A stretch of DNA of 64,000 nt, taken from NCBI GenBank assembly GCA_027924585.1, contig BSBM01000877.1:4155501-4219500 (forward strand), given 5' to 3'. Position numbers and translations under genes: made by a program. The notes beneath the pieces were generated by a model, which did no database searches, was not told the DNA's origin, and saw only the letters and a list, made by a program, of their open reading frames with translations. Position 1 is the stretch's first letter. Each line of letters opens with the position of its first letter. Source of the DNA: Larix kaempferi. Taxonomy: Eukaryota > Streptophyta > Pinopsida > Pinales > Pinaceae. This document shows, one piece after another, positions 47,122 to 57,091 of the stretch.

Positions 47122-47194
47122 TGGGGGGTGCTAAACTAGCTAATATGATAGTCTTTTTAATCAAGCCTTTTCAAGTTGAGAAGGGATTTCGCAG

Positions 47195-47580
47195 CCACCA
47201 ATGAAAGCTTTCACGTCCACCAAAGAAGGCATTTGCAGTCACTACTCTTGCAGATTGAAGAAGGATTTTTGCAAGCCACCAAAGAAGGCTTTTTACAGCC
47301 ATCAAAGAAGGATTTTTGCTGCCACCAAATAAGTTTTTCTTTTTCAGCCACCAAAGAAGGATTTTTCAGCCACAAAATAAATTTTTTTCAGCCACCAAAG
47401 AGCCCATTTATAGTACTCATTTACGTCCATCAAGAAGTCTAATGGCAACCATCGAAGGAGTGCTCATTTACAACCGTCAAAGAAGTGTACTTGAATCCAC
47501 CAAAGAGATCATTTGCAGCAAACAAAGAGAGATTTAGCAGCCATCAAAAAGTGGTTTTTCATCCATCAAAGAGAGATTTT
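47195..47580 (+). repeat. Degenerate ~30-bp repeat: CAGCCACCAAAGAAGGATTT
   Basis: About ten imperfect copies of a CAGCCACCAAAGAAGGATTT-like unit fill the interior of the small LTR element. A frame across it (47176-47442) simply reflects the repeat. It ends at CAACCATGGATC, where a short frame (MDLLSPQLNCYTVGMLDPV…, about 47587-47733) begins; that frame is not recognised. Confidence 0.8.
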
Positions 47581-48030
47581 GCAACCATGGATCTCCTATC
47601 TCCCCAACTCAATTGCTACACAGTTGGTATGCTAGATCCGGTCTTGTTAAAGGAGGCCCCAAAAGCTTCACAACTCATGTCCTGCAAGGACATATTCACT
47701 TACATTCAGAAGATGAAAGAGACCATTGGATAAGTTGTTCCAAATCAAGTTCAAACTGAAGAAGACCTCCCACGTGTCTTTTCAGTCTCTGGATCCTTAG
47801 TTTTTTCTCCTACAACTCACCAATTTTCGCACCAATTTTTTCTGAGTATATTAATTCTCTTCTTTTACATTCTCTTTTATGACAGGGAATTTTTCCCACT
47901 GGGTTTTTCCCTCTTTCCCAAGTTACAGAGAATCATTCTTTGTGTGTGAATGGGTACCTAATATGGCTGAAAATTATCGGGGCCCATTTTTTTCACTTAG
48001 TTTTTTTTTTTTTCCCTGTAGTTAGGCTTA

Positions 48031-48038
48031 TGGGGGAG
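48031..48038 (+). promoter_or_regulatory. Polypurine tract
   Basis: TGGGGGAG lies directly before the right LTR, which starts TATTAGAGTAAATAAC (TG mutated to TA). Confidence 0.75.
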
Positions 48039-48689
48039 TATTAGAGTAAATAACCCTCCTAGAGCATGTGTTGATGAGTCTAATGGGCCAAACCACACTC
48101 AAAAACACTTCTTGAATCACCCGTGAGACCAATCCCTAGATTTTGAGGTGGATCTTACTTGGTTTGAGAGTGCATTCCTTGATTTAAGGGTTCTTTTACA
48201 TTATTTAAGGAAGAACATGAGTTAGAGCTAAATTTGCCCCACTGATTTAGCCTAAACTTAACTCTAACTAACCCTTAACACTCATTAGCGCCCCATTTAA
48301 TTTAGCAGCGACCTTCTTGAGAGATTTTAGGGACGTGCATGTTGTCATTCAGTTAATTGAGTGATCAGTGAGTCTCTTTATTGGTTAACTCCATCTAGGA
48401 GTGCACGCATGACTTATTGGGGTTATTTTCTCTTAGTTAATCCTAACTAGCCCTCTCTACATGGCATGGACAATTAAAGTTGTTCGCAGAGCTAATTCAA
48501 AATTGTTCACCTATATATTTTACCTCCTTCATTCATTTAGGTACTCTGATAATAAAATCATTGCCTTTCTTCTCTTCAAAATTAATTTATAATGATTCAT
48601 ATATATTATTGCACAATTGTTCATGCTTGATTTAATCATCATATATTGTTAAATTTTGCACCTAGATCTATGAATGCTCAAATCTTATA
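48039..48689 (+). repeat. Right LTR (651 bp)
   Basis: It matches the left LTR from GTAAATAA to CAAATCTTATA. Its first dinucleotide is TA, where the left copy has TG. Confidence 0.9.
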
Positions 48690-49210
48690 AGTTTAAGGTA
48701 CATGGCAGCAATTGTATGAATTCTAAGATTGGCATTTGGCAATATAGTATTTAATCTTCCATAGGCCCCCTTTCCTCTCCCCCACTAGTGGAATCATAAC
48801 CCCTCTAGTGCTCTTTACACAACCATCTTGGACCATTTTATTAGTTTTCCAACATGATATTTTGATAGCTTTCGAGTTAGCATGACAAGCCAACCACATG
48901 GTCCATATAGAAAATATTTACACTATACATGCCTAGCCATTCACTAGTCAGGCCCTGGCCTTAAGCTCCGCACTAGGAATTCATACTAGCATATTTGCAT
49001 CATTTACATAATTTTGATTTAATACATTCCAAGTCAGAACTAAGGGTATTACAATGTAGTACTTAGTATTTTTTAATGAAATTTGGTGGGAATGTAAAGG
49101 GAGGTGTCCTCTTAAACATATCCAAATTTTATACCTTGACTCCAAGATATGAAAGCATGCTAAACAAAATACTAGGCCCTTATTATCGTTGGGACGAAAA
49201 ACCCCAAACA

Positions 49211-49475
49211 TTGAATAAAACCAAAACAAATTGAAATATTATTTGGTGTGTAAGATTGCTAAAACCCTAGGGGTACTCTTGCATTAAACCCCCATAATTG
49301 GAAAATTTTGGGCATCTTTCTCAAAAGGATGTTGAAGAAAAAAAACAAATATGAGATACAACCAAAACAAGCCAAAATATTATTGGGTGTATATGAATGC
49401 TAAAACCCTAGGGATGTTCCTACGTAAAATCCCATAGTTGGAAAATTTTGAGCATCTTTCTCAAAAGGTTGTTAA
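49211..49475. repeat. 142-bp tandem duplication
   Basis: The stretch with AACCAAAACAA…GAATGCTAAAACCCTAGGG and GGAAAATTTTGAGCATC occurs twice, at about 49211-49335 and 49353-49475. The second copy runs into the RNase H frame, so the duplication overlaps LINE coding sequence. Confidence 0.8.
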
Positions 49476-50037
49476 TGAATCAACAACTATTCGATATATG
49501 ATATTAGCCCATCAATTTAAAAATGAGAATACAAATGCTGGTGATAGAAGGATTGGACAGTTTTCTTTTACTGTTGAGCAACCCATTCTCTTTTATGATG
49601 GGGCTGCACAGCATGGCCTTTGTGCTGTTGGTGGAGTTATTCATTTGAATGAGGGTCACCATTTCACCCTTCGTCTTAATTGTGGTAATGGAAATAACAT
49701 GAAGGCAGAGCTATTAGCATTGTGGTGTGTCCTGAAATGTGCAAACATTTTTGGCTTGGTAAATTTAAAGGTCTTCGGTGACTCACGTGTCACCATAAAA
49801 TGGGCAGCTGGAGAATATGAACTAAATGTTTTGGCCCTTAATCACTGGTGCATGCGCGCTAGAGAGGAGATTGATATGCATGAGAACTTCTCTTTCACTC
49901 ATATTTACAGTGAGCATAATGAATTGGCTGACAGTTTATCTAAGCAAGCACTCCAAGGAACTGAAGGATATCTATTATGGGAAGAATGGATGAATTCCAT
50001 TTTGCTGGACAAAGGCGAAGTTTTTTTCTTTAACTAG
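49438..50037 (+). CDS. LINE ORF2 C-terminal part with RNase H domain
   Basis: The frame is open for 199 codons. It starts at a TTG, and the first ATG is at 49498, so the true protein continued upstream and this is a truncated piece. The RNase H catalytic set is complete: Asp in ILFYDGAAQHG, Glu in NNMKAELLALWC, Asp in LKVFGDSRVTIKW, and Asp in SEHNELADSLSKQAL. A TAG at 50035-50037 ends it. About 220 bp of 3' region leads to a short A run (50251-50258) that may be the LINE tail. No TSD was found. Confidence 0.82.
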   Translation: MENFEHLSQKVVNESTTIRYMILAHQFKNENTNAGDRRIGQFSFTVEQPILFYDGAAQHGLCAVGGVIHLNEGHHFTLRLNCGNGNNMKAELLALWCVLKCANIFGLVNLKVFGDSRVTIKWAAGEYELNVLALNHWCMRAREEIDMHENFSFTHIYSEHNELADSLSKQALQGTEGYLLWEEWMNSILLDKGEVFFFN

Positions 50038-50258
50038 TTATCACAGACTTTAGCATGAGTGTTATGTTATATGTGTAAGGAACACTGGTTATGTCTAGTC
50101 TTTTTTTGAATGTATTTATGACTTGATAGGAGATGTGGAACAATCTGGCTTACAGATATGAACATGATGAAAAAACCTTATTTTAAAAGGTTGAATATCT
50201 TTGTACTATTTGATTCGATGAATAGCAATAGTACGTTTTTCTTTCGGTTGAAAAAAAA
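50038..50258 (+). mobile_element. 3' end of the LINE fragment
   Basis: The sequence after the RNase H stop ends TTCTTTCGGTTGAAAAAAAA. The layout (stop, ~220 bp, A run) fits a LINE 3' UTR. Confidence 0.5.
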
Positions 50259-51301
50259 GCATTTTAAATTAAAAGCGAGTATTTTAAGGATGAAACAATT
50301 TGGACCTTTTATTTGGTTCATTTTTTTTTTACCATTTTGTCCCAAACATCTGGACGAAATTGTTGGAATAGCAGATATAAGGTATTGAGATTGCACCATC
50401 CAAGTTAAACAGTAGTTTATGAAAAAGCTAAATCCTTTTTTAATCTGGCCAAAAATTAAATTATTGATTTTTTTCCTTATTAAAAAAAAAAATCAAAATT
50501 TTCTCTATACAACTCCAATTAAAACTACTAACCATATAACAACCAACATAGCTAACACGGACTATAATTAAACGCCAATATTCCCCATACCTATTGGCAA
50601 GGTTTAAAAATGACGTGGTAGGAGTACGCCGCTCAGTAATTATTCTGAACGAGAGGAAATTACTTGGTGGAACCACTACAATGAATTGCTCGATTATAGT
50701 ACGTAATAAACATTTATAATGTAAAGGTTGGGGGGCCACGTACTTTGTATTGGAAAGCTTGCCTTTGATTCCCTATGTTAAAACATTACATGATTTTGAA
50801 TCTTTCTTTGTACTAATGATATTCAAAAGTGGGAAAGGACCTTAGGACCTTTTCGATTGGGGACAAGGAGTCTTCTCATTTTTCTTTTTATAAGATTTCA
50901 TTTCGATTTGGTTAAGTTGGTGAAAGTCTTATTATGTGAGAAAGGACATTTCCCTATGGGGACAAGACAAGGCAAAGTAGAGGGAAGGTTTCTTTTTATA
51001 TGATTTCATTTTGATTTGGATTAATGAGTGAGGGTCTAATTGTGTCTTTGGTGTTGGATTTGGATTAATGAGTGAGGGTCTAATTGTGTCTTTGGTGTTG
51101 GTGTTGTGATGGGAGATTAGTCATATATAGTTGGTAAGGGTCATTAGCATACATGAGGTATGTCAATCAAAGTATTATGTTTTGTTGTTTAAATAATTAT
51201 TATTATTTAGTACTAGGTTTTTTGTTGTTGTTGTTTTGATATATGTTATTTATACAAATGATGAGGATCATTGGTGTATATGAAGATATGTCAAGCAATG
51301 T
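50259..51301. other. AT-rich DNA, no gene; 44-bp duplication
   Basis: GATTTGGATTAATGAGTGAG… (44 bp) is duplicated at 51013-51056 and 51057-51100. A minus frame at 50461-50739 is open but not recognised. Confidence 0.55.
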
Positions 51302-51306
51302 CATTG

Positions 51307-51900
51307 TGATCTGGATTTTATGAGCAGAACGAAATGAATACAAATTATTAAAAGATACTTAACACAAAATAATAGAGATACAGTAAAACTGGTTTTCTAT
51401 TCAATGAGGAAATAAGCTGAAACTGTAAAATGCAATGGAAAACAAGCTTGCTGGAATGGTGGTGGCTTATCTCCGAGAAGAGATGTGTCGGCTGCGCTCA
51501 TTCGCAAGAAGATTACAATGAGGCTCTTAAGGCCTTTTTACAATACCCAAAATCCAAAAGTCTAACCTCGGAAGATGAGAAGCGAACAGTTTTGTGGACC
51601 CTGTTTTGGGTAGTTTGGTGTACCAACTTCCCGGGGGCGTAACTTTGGCATAAGATCTCCGTTTGGGGTGCACAATAGCTCGTTGGAAAGATCTATCCCA
51701 TAACTACAACTATTGAGACAACTTTCATTAGGAAAGTTGTTGGTGCGGCGTACCCCAAAAAACGTCGTTTAGGGCCTCAAAACGGCCCCCGAAGTTCATG
51801 ACCCGAAAAACTGCTAAAAATAGTAAATTACCAAAATTGCCAGAAAACTATTTTGAGCCAGTTGGAAAAGGTGGGTCGCCACCAATATCCACCTGGATCA
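51307..51900 (-). repeat. 3' LTR (594 bp)
   Basis: Minus-sense ends are TGATCCAGGTGGATATTGG and AAAATCCAGATCA. It matches 56496-57091 with scattered substitutions and two or three small indels. Confidence 0.93.
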
Positions 51901-51914
51901 ATCCTCCCTCCTTA
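51901..51914 (-). promoter_or_regulatory. Polypurine tract
   Basis: On the minus strand AAGGAGGGAGGAT precedes TGATCCAGG, the LTR start. Confidence 0.85.
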
Positions 51915-51965
51915 GGAAGCAATGGTCTCCATTGCATTGAGTTCTCCCATCAGATGAGGAAATTT

Positions 51966-53408
51966 CTACTGAATTTGGCCCCGAGTGAACCACTTTCCTT
52001 GGTGCAGGAGTTGCCCTGCTTTGACGACTCGATAAAGTTGGATCCTTTGCTGTCGAGTGCCCTTAATCTGTGTCTCCTTAATCTGATCACTGGATTCCTG
52101 TTGCATGCAATCAAGGTTGAGCTCTGTTGGTGTCAACTGCTCTGTTATCTTTGAGGTGTCTAATAATGGTGGGAAATATGGCTGAAGGATAGCCACGTTG
52201 AAGACTGGATGCAGACCAAGGAAGGGGGGGATGTTGAGCTCAAAAGCATTGTCACCCATAGCCTTGGTGATGGTGTAAGGCCCATAACGGAGTGGGAAAA
52301 GCTTCCTATGGGGCCCTGTAAGGCGTTCTTTTTGCAAATGCAACCAAACTTTGTCTCCCACCTGAAACTTATGTGGCACCCGATGTTGATCATGGCGCTG
52401 CTTGTACTTGGCATTAGAATTTTGTAGAATATATTGAACCTATTGGCAGATGTGATGGATCCGCTCAATGAACTGGGTGGCTTTGTCAGCTTCTGGTGGA
52501 GCAGGGGACAAGGTGTTCGCCAGGGGTAGTGCAACATCCATGGGGCCCAATGGTTGGAATCCAAACCCTACATGAAAGGGGATGTGGCCAGTTGAGCTAT
52601 GCAAGGCTCAGTTGTAGCTATGTTGGACATAGGGGAGACTCTCATCCCATGTGCGGGGGTGTTTTGAATTGTACACGCGTAGGATATGTACGACCATCCG
52701 GTTGATGACCTCAGTTTGGTTGTCTGTCTGGGGGTGGAAGGCAGTGGATTTGGTGAGCTTGGTATCCAGCAGTGACCAGAGGCTCGACCAGAATGAACTG
52801 AGGAACCGACTGTCACGATCTGATATAATGGTTTGTGGGATCCCAAAATGTATCCCTACTCGTTCAAAGAAGAGCTTGGCATTGGCTTCTGCTGTGATGT
52901 TCTTCTTGCAGGCGGCTAGAATCGCCATCTTGGAAAAGCGATCAACAACCACAAAAACACAGTCATTTCCCCTCTTGGTCGACGGGAGGCCCGCCATGTA
53001 GTCCATTGAGATGGATTCACACGGCCTATTAGGAGTAGACATCGGGGTGTACAGGCCATGTTTCTTAGTGGTCAGTTTGGCAATAGCACAGGTGGTGCAG
53101 GACCTAATATACTTGCCGACATCCTGTCGAAGTTTCGGCTAGTAGAAATGTTTCTGCAGCACTGCCGCTGTCTTTTCGATGCCAAAGTGTCCTGCCACTC
53201 GACTGTAGTGAGCTTCCCAAATCATCTTTGCATGCTTGCTTGATGCAATGCAGAGATGGTCCAGATGGCACAACAACCTGTCCTGAAGATGGAAATTAGC
53301 GACCACTAAGTTGGTTCCCAACATTTGGTAGGTGGTGGAGAAGTCAGGGTCTGTCTCGTAGAGGTGGGGCCATCCAGAGGTCTCATGGCCGCAAGAGTCT
53401 AGCACCAT
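51966..53408 (-). pseudogene. gypsy integrase with C-terminal chromodomain-like tail
   Basis: Integrase zinc motif: His residues in HYSRVAGHFGIEKT, then CTTCAIAK. Catalytic core: Asp in SMDYMAGLPSTKRG, Asp in TIISDRDSRF, Glu in DNQTEVINRMV. The GPY-type region (KLFPLRYGPYTITKAMGDNA) and HPVFNVAILQPYFPP follow. The end (QIKGTRQQRIQLYRVVKAGQ, then HQGKWFTRGQIQ) looks like a degenerate chromodomain, which in chromoviruses steers insertion to heterochromatin. Stops occur at conserved sites: Trp of FYWPK is TAG and Arg of the YNRA site is TGA. Confidence 0.9.
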
Positions 53409-53419
53409 GGTGAGTGTCG

Positions 53420-55282
53420 CGACTAGAGGTCAACTGAGGCAGTCAACAACTCGGTTGGTACTTCCTGTTTTATACTTGATGTTGAGGTGAAACTGTTGTA
53501 AGTATGTTGACCTCTTCTAATGGCGGTCATTCTGCAATTTTCCTTGGGTGCATGAACTGTAGTGGCTTGTGATAAGTGTGGATGACTGTCTCCTTCCCAA
53601 GAATGTAATGTCTCCACTGGTGGTAGGCTTGCACAATGGAGTACATTTCTTTGTCATAAGTAGGGTACTTATGGATAGCATCTGATAGTGTCTCACTATG
53701 ATATGCCACGGGGTGGCCGTGTTGAGTGAGAACGACGCCCACAACATAGTCTGAAGTATCTTCCTCAATATCAAATGGATGTTGCAGGTCCGGTAATGAG
53801 AGTACTGGGGATGATCAAAAACACTTCTTCAAGTCATTGAAGTCTTGTTGTTGGGACAGGCCCCACACAAATTTTTCCTTTCCGCCACCCCTAATTATTT
53901 GGTTGAGGGCCCGTGCGATATGAGAGAATCCCAGCATGAACCTGCGATAGAAATTGGCGAGGCCAAAGAAGCTTTGAAGTTCATTGAGTGTGGTTGGGGT
54001 TGGCCAGTCACAGATGACCTGGATCTTGGTTGGATCCACATGCACACCATGTTGATCAACGATGTAGTCTAAGTAATGGACCCTGTCCATGCCAAAGGAG
54101 CATTTTTCCAAGTTTGCATACAGTTTGTGCTGCCACAGGGTGTGCAGAACCTGCTGAATATGCTGCAAGTGTTCCGCCCAAGTCTTGTTGTAGATGAGGA
54201 TGTCATCCAGATACACCACTACAAAATTATTGGTGAAAGTTCGTAGGATATCGTCCATCATCCTCATAAAAGTTGCTGGAGCATTTGTCAAACCAAAGGG
54301 CATGACCAGCCATTCAAAAAGACCTTCTTTTGACTTGAAGGCAATCTTCCATACATCTGTCTGTTCTATTGGGACCTCGTGGTAGCTAGACTTTAGATCA
54401 ATCTTATTGAAGTATTTGGACCCCATGAGCTGATTAAGGAGGTCGTCGATTCGGGGAATTGAGTACCAATTCCGGACTCCGATTTTATTCAGGGCCCGGT
54501 AATCAATGTAGAGCCACCAGGTCTCGTCTTTCTTCTGCACCAACACGATTGGGCTCCCACAAGGCGATGAGTTGGGACGGATGTGCCCCTTATGGATAAA
54601 TTCTTGGATCTACCTCTTGATCTCCTCATTTTCTAACAACGAGCGGTGATATACTGGCCCATTGGGTAGCGGTGTGCCCTGGGTCAAATCGATGGGATGC
54701 TTGACCTGGAAGTGTAGAGGTACCCTGGTAAGAGAGGATAAGAGATCTGAGTATTCTTCCACGACCTTATCCACTTGCTTCCATTGTGTGGAGAGATCGG
54801 CCGTGGAGGCCCTGGATGTGGCTGCGATCTTTCTCTCAATCCGAGAGCGAATCACGAAGAAGACAAATTTCCCGTTATGAGAGATGACCTTCCTGCATTG
54901 CTTGGCAAAGATCAAGGAAATAGCACTAGGAGGGACTGCCTCGGGTATCCTGTAAAATTTCCTGTTCAAAGTAATAATAACACTACGAGGCCTAGACTCA
55001 TATACAACATGACGTTTCCATAAATAAGGTTGGTCCAAAAGAACATTACAAACTTCGAGAGGAGCAATATGACACAATACCTCGTCCTTGAAGGGCTTGA
55101 TGTCGTACAACAGTCGACACTATTAGCTGATGCGGAGATCGCTTCCTTGGTGGAGCCATCCAAAGGTGTAGGGATGTGGGTGCGACGTTGTTGGCAGGGC
55201 CAACCGCTTGACGACCTATTATGAGATGAGGTTCTTTTGGCTACCACTATCAACAATGACGTGTAGTGGGGTGCCTTTTACT
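53420..55282 (-). pseudogene. gypsy protease, reverse transcriptase, RNase H
   Basis: Protease is seen at about 55265-55220 as LHVIVDSGSQKNLIS (DSG active site) and continues to the ILLDQPYL-like part (LEVCNVLLDQPYLWKR). Reverse transcriptase (54546-53815) has IVLVQKKDETWWLYIDYRAL, YFNKIDLKSSYHEVPI, MPFGLTNAPATFMRMM, the catalytic VVVYLDDILIYN and LQSFFGLANFYRRFM. RNase H starts near 53790 with FDIEEDTSDYVVGVVLTQHG and continues with KYPTYDKEMYSIVQAYHQWR and HYILGKETVIHTYHKPLQF (the usual TDHK Asp reads Tyr). In-frame stops include Trp to TAG before IQEFI. Confidence 0.92.
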
Positions 55283-55285
55283 CAC

Positions 55286-56457
55286 ATCTGTGAATGGAAG
55301 AGGTGCTCTCCTTCTTTTGGCTCATCTGGTTCATCAGGCTGGAGCTTGGTGGCACTGGGTTCCGCATCAATGATCTGTCTTCCCCTTTTTGGTTCTGACT
55401 CAGAGTCAAAGCCCGCATCTGATTCAGATGCTTTCACTTCAACCACCAACAACTGGTTTGAGCGGCAATCAGTAGTGTTATGCCAAGGGATCTTATGGAA
55501 GTCGCACCACTTCCTAGTATCTTTCTTTGTCTTTCCGGTGTCCTTCTTTGCTTGCGGCTTGGACTGGTTGTCCTGATACTGTCCATCTTTTCTTTGTCCT
55601 TTATTCTGCAGGTTGGGGCCGCCCTTTCCTGTCTTTTGTTGTGAGGGGTTCCCAGGCCCAAATTAACACGTCTTTTGTTTGAGCTTCTGTTCGATTTTGA
55701 CGACATATCGGTAGGCCACGCCCAAGGAGGAGATGTACAGAAATTCCATTTCGGTCTGGATGTATCTATGCAGGGCACCGCGATACTTGAGCACCAGATG
55801 TCGCTCTGAATCTTTGATACCTAGCTTGGTGCGCAAGGTATGGAATATATTTGTGAACTCTGGCACTGCTTTGTCTCTTTCTTGTTGCAGTGTGGTCCAT
55901 TTGGTATACAAGTCATCATAACTTCCAACAGGGTAGTATTGTTCCTTAATAGCATCCCAAAAGGATTCCTAGGTGGTCCTGACTGTAAATAATGAGGGTT
56001 CCTCTGTTTCCTTTTGCTCACAGAAAGTTTCCCACCAATCTTTGACATGGGGAACGACTTTGAGGAGCGCAAAAGTAATCTTTTCTCTATTCGAAAAGTT
56101 ATGGACAGAAAAATACCCTTCTAGTAGATTCAACCACTTATCTATAGCAACTGCGTCTATCTGACCTTCAACTATAGGAATATCGAAGTTGATTTGTACC
56201 TTGAAGGGGGCGGTGCCTCCGCTCAAGGAAGACGTGTCGCCTATTGGTAGCTGCCGAAGGATTTGCGCGATACTATCCATCATCTCATTCCTCTGTTGCA
56301 TGAGGGATTCTTCAAGCAACATTTTGAAAGGATATCCTGTCCCTTCATCCTTCTTTTCTCCTGCCAGGAGAGGTTGCTTGGGCGTGCGAGAGCTTTTGTC
56401 CTCAAGAGAAACAAGCTCGAGACCCAATTCTTTGTACCTTGACCTCGTTGGGGACAT
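55286..56457 (-). pseudogene. gypsy gag (capsid and CCHC-like motif)
   Basis: The ATG at 56457 lies only 27 bases past the primer site. The capsid part reads AIDKWLNLLEGYFSVHNFSN, ITFALLKVVPHVKDWWETFC, and (after an in-frame TAG) DAIKEQYYPVGSYDDLYTKW. A Gln/Lys-rich linker follows, then a zinc-knuckle-like WCDFHKIPWHNTTDCRS (C-x2-H-x4-H-x4-C), an acidic stretch and a TGA before the protease. There are two internal stops (TAG and TAA). Gag and pol are in the same frame, so the ancestor made one gag-pol polyprotein. Confidence 0.88.
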
Positions 56458-56483
56458 GCATTAAGACAACAAGGAGCAGATCA

Positions 56484-56494
56484 CTCTGATACCA
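56484..56494 (-). promoter_or_regulatory. Primer binding site
   Basis: The minus strand reads TGGTATCAGAG one base after the LTR end. It is a perfect tRNA-Met-type match. Confidence 0.9.
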
Positions 56495-56495
56495 C

Positions 56496-57091
56496 TGATT
56501 CGGATTTTATGAGCACAACGAAATGAATACAGATTATTAAAAGATGCTTAACAAAAAATAACACAGATACAGTACAACTGGTTTTCTATTCAATAAGGAA
56601 ATAAGCTAAAACTGTAAAATGCAGTGGAAAACAAGCTTGTTGGAATGGTGGTGGCTTATCTCCGAGAAGAAATGTGTTAACTACGCTCATTCACAATAAG
56701 AAGATTACAATGAGACTCTGAAGGCCTTTTGACAATACCCAAAATCCAAAACCCTAACCTCGAAAGATGAGAAGCCAACAGTTTTGTGGACCCCGTTTTG
56801 GGTAGTTTGGTGTATCAACTTCTCGGGGGCGTAACTTTGGCATATGATCTCCGTTTGGGGCACACGATATCTCGTTGGAAAGATCTATCCCAGAAATACA
56901 ACTATTGGGACAACTTTCATCCAAAAAGATGTTAATGGAGCGTACCCCAAAAAATGTCGTTTAGGGCCTCAAAATGGCCCTCGAAGTTTAAGACCCGAAA
57001 AACTGTTAAAATAGTAAATTACCAAAATTGCCAGAAAATTGTTTTGAGCCAGTTGGAAAAGGTGGGTCGCCACCGATATCCACCTGGATCA
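56496..57091 (-). repeat. 5' LTR (596 bp)
   Basis: Minus-sense ends are TGATCCAGGTGGATATCGG and AAAATCCGAATCA. It is collinear with the left LTR. Confidence 0.93.

Larger units (their letters stand above)
46441..48689 (+). mobile_element. Small non-autonomous LTR retrotransposon (2.25 kb)
   Basis: Two direct LTRs (46441-47109 and 48039-48689) enclose 929 bp with a primer site and a polypurine tract but no pol domain. The interior holds a repeat-rich stretch and a short frame. It is nested in the LTR at 45385-49053. Right and left flanks (CATTT and AGTTT) match at only three of five bases, so the TSD is not secure. The size is between TRIM and LARD classes. Confidence 0.87.
45385..49053 (-). 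repeat. 5' LTR of a minus-strand element, split by a nested element
   Basis: The LTR consists of 45385-46440 and 48690-49053 (about 1,420 bp). Minus-sense ends are TGTAATACCCTTAGTTCTG and GGGGATGCGGCA. A run of 17 G lies at 45417-45433. The part at 48930-48990 matches the U3 of the solo LTR at 18536 in reverse complement. Only a few hundred bp of its interior survive to the left, so the element is a fragment. Confidence 0.8.
51307..57091 (-). mobile_element. Complete Ty3/gypsy (chromovirus-like) retrotransposon, inactive
   Basis: Two LTRs (51307-51900 and 56496-57091) bracket a primer site, a single long gag-pol frame and a polypurine tract, all on the minus strand. Flanking 5-mers are CATTG (left) and CACTG (right), a TSD with one change. 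All domains appear in gypsy order: gag, protease, RT, RNase H, integrase and a C-terminal chromodomain-like tail. Gag through RNase H share one frame, one shift lies between about 53520 and 53408, and the rest shares another. About a dozen stops inactivate it. Confidence 0.95.

Noticed and set aside
47176-47442. 88-codon Phe/Gln/Lys-rich frame
   Set aside because: It is a translation of the ~30-bp repeat inside the non-autonomous LTR element; repeat lengths vary without keeping frame.
46436-48694. 5-bp TSD for the small LTR element (CATTT and AGTTT)
   Set aside because: Only three of five bases match, so I do not claim a TSD.
54775-55576. Plus-strand open frames opposite gypsy gag-pol
   Set aside because: Antisense shadows of a clearly recognisable minus-strand polyprotein.
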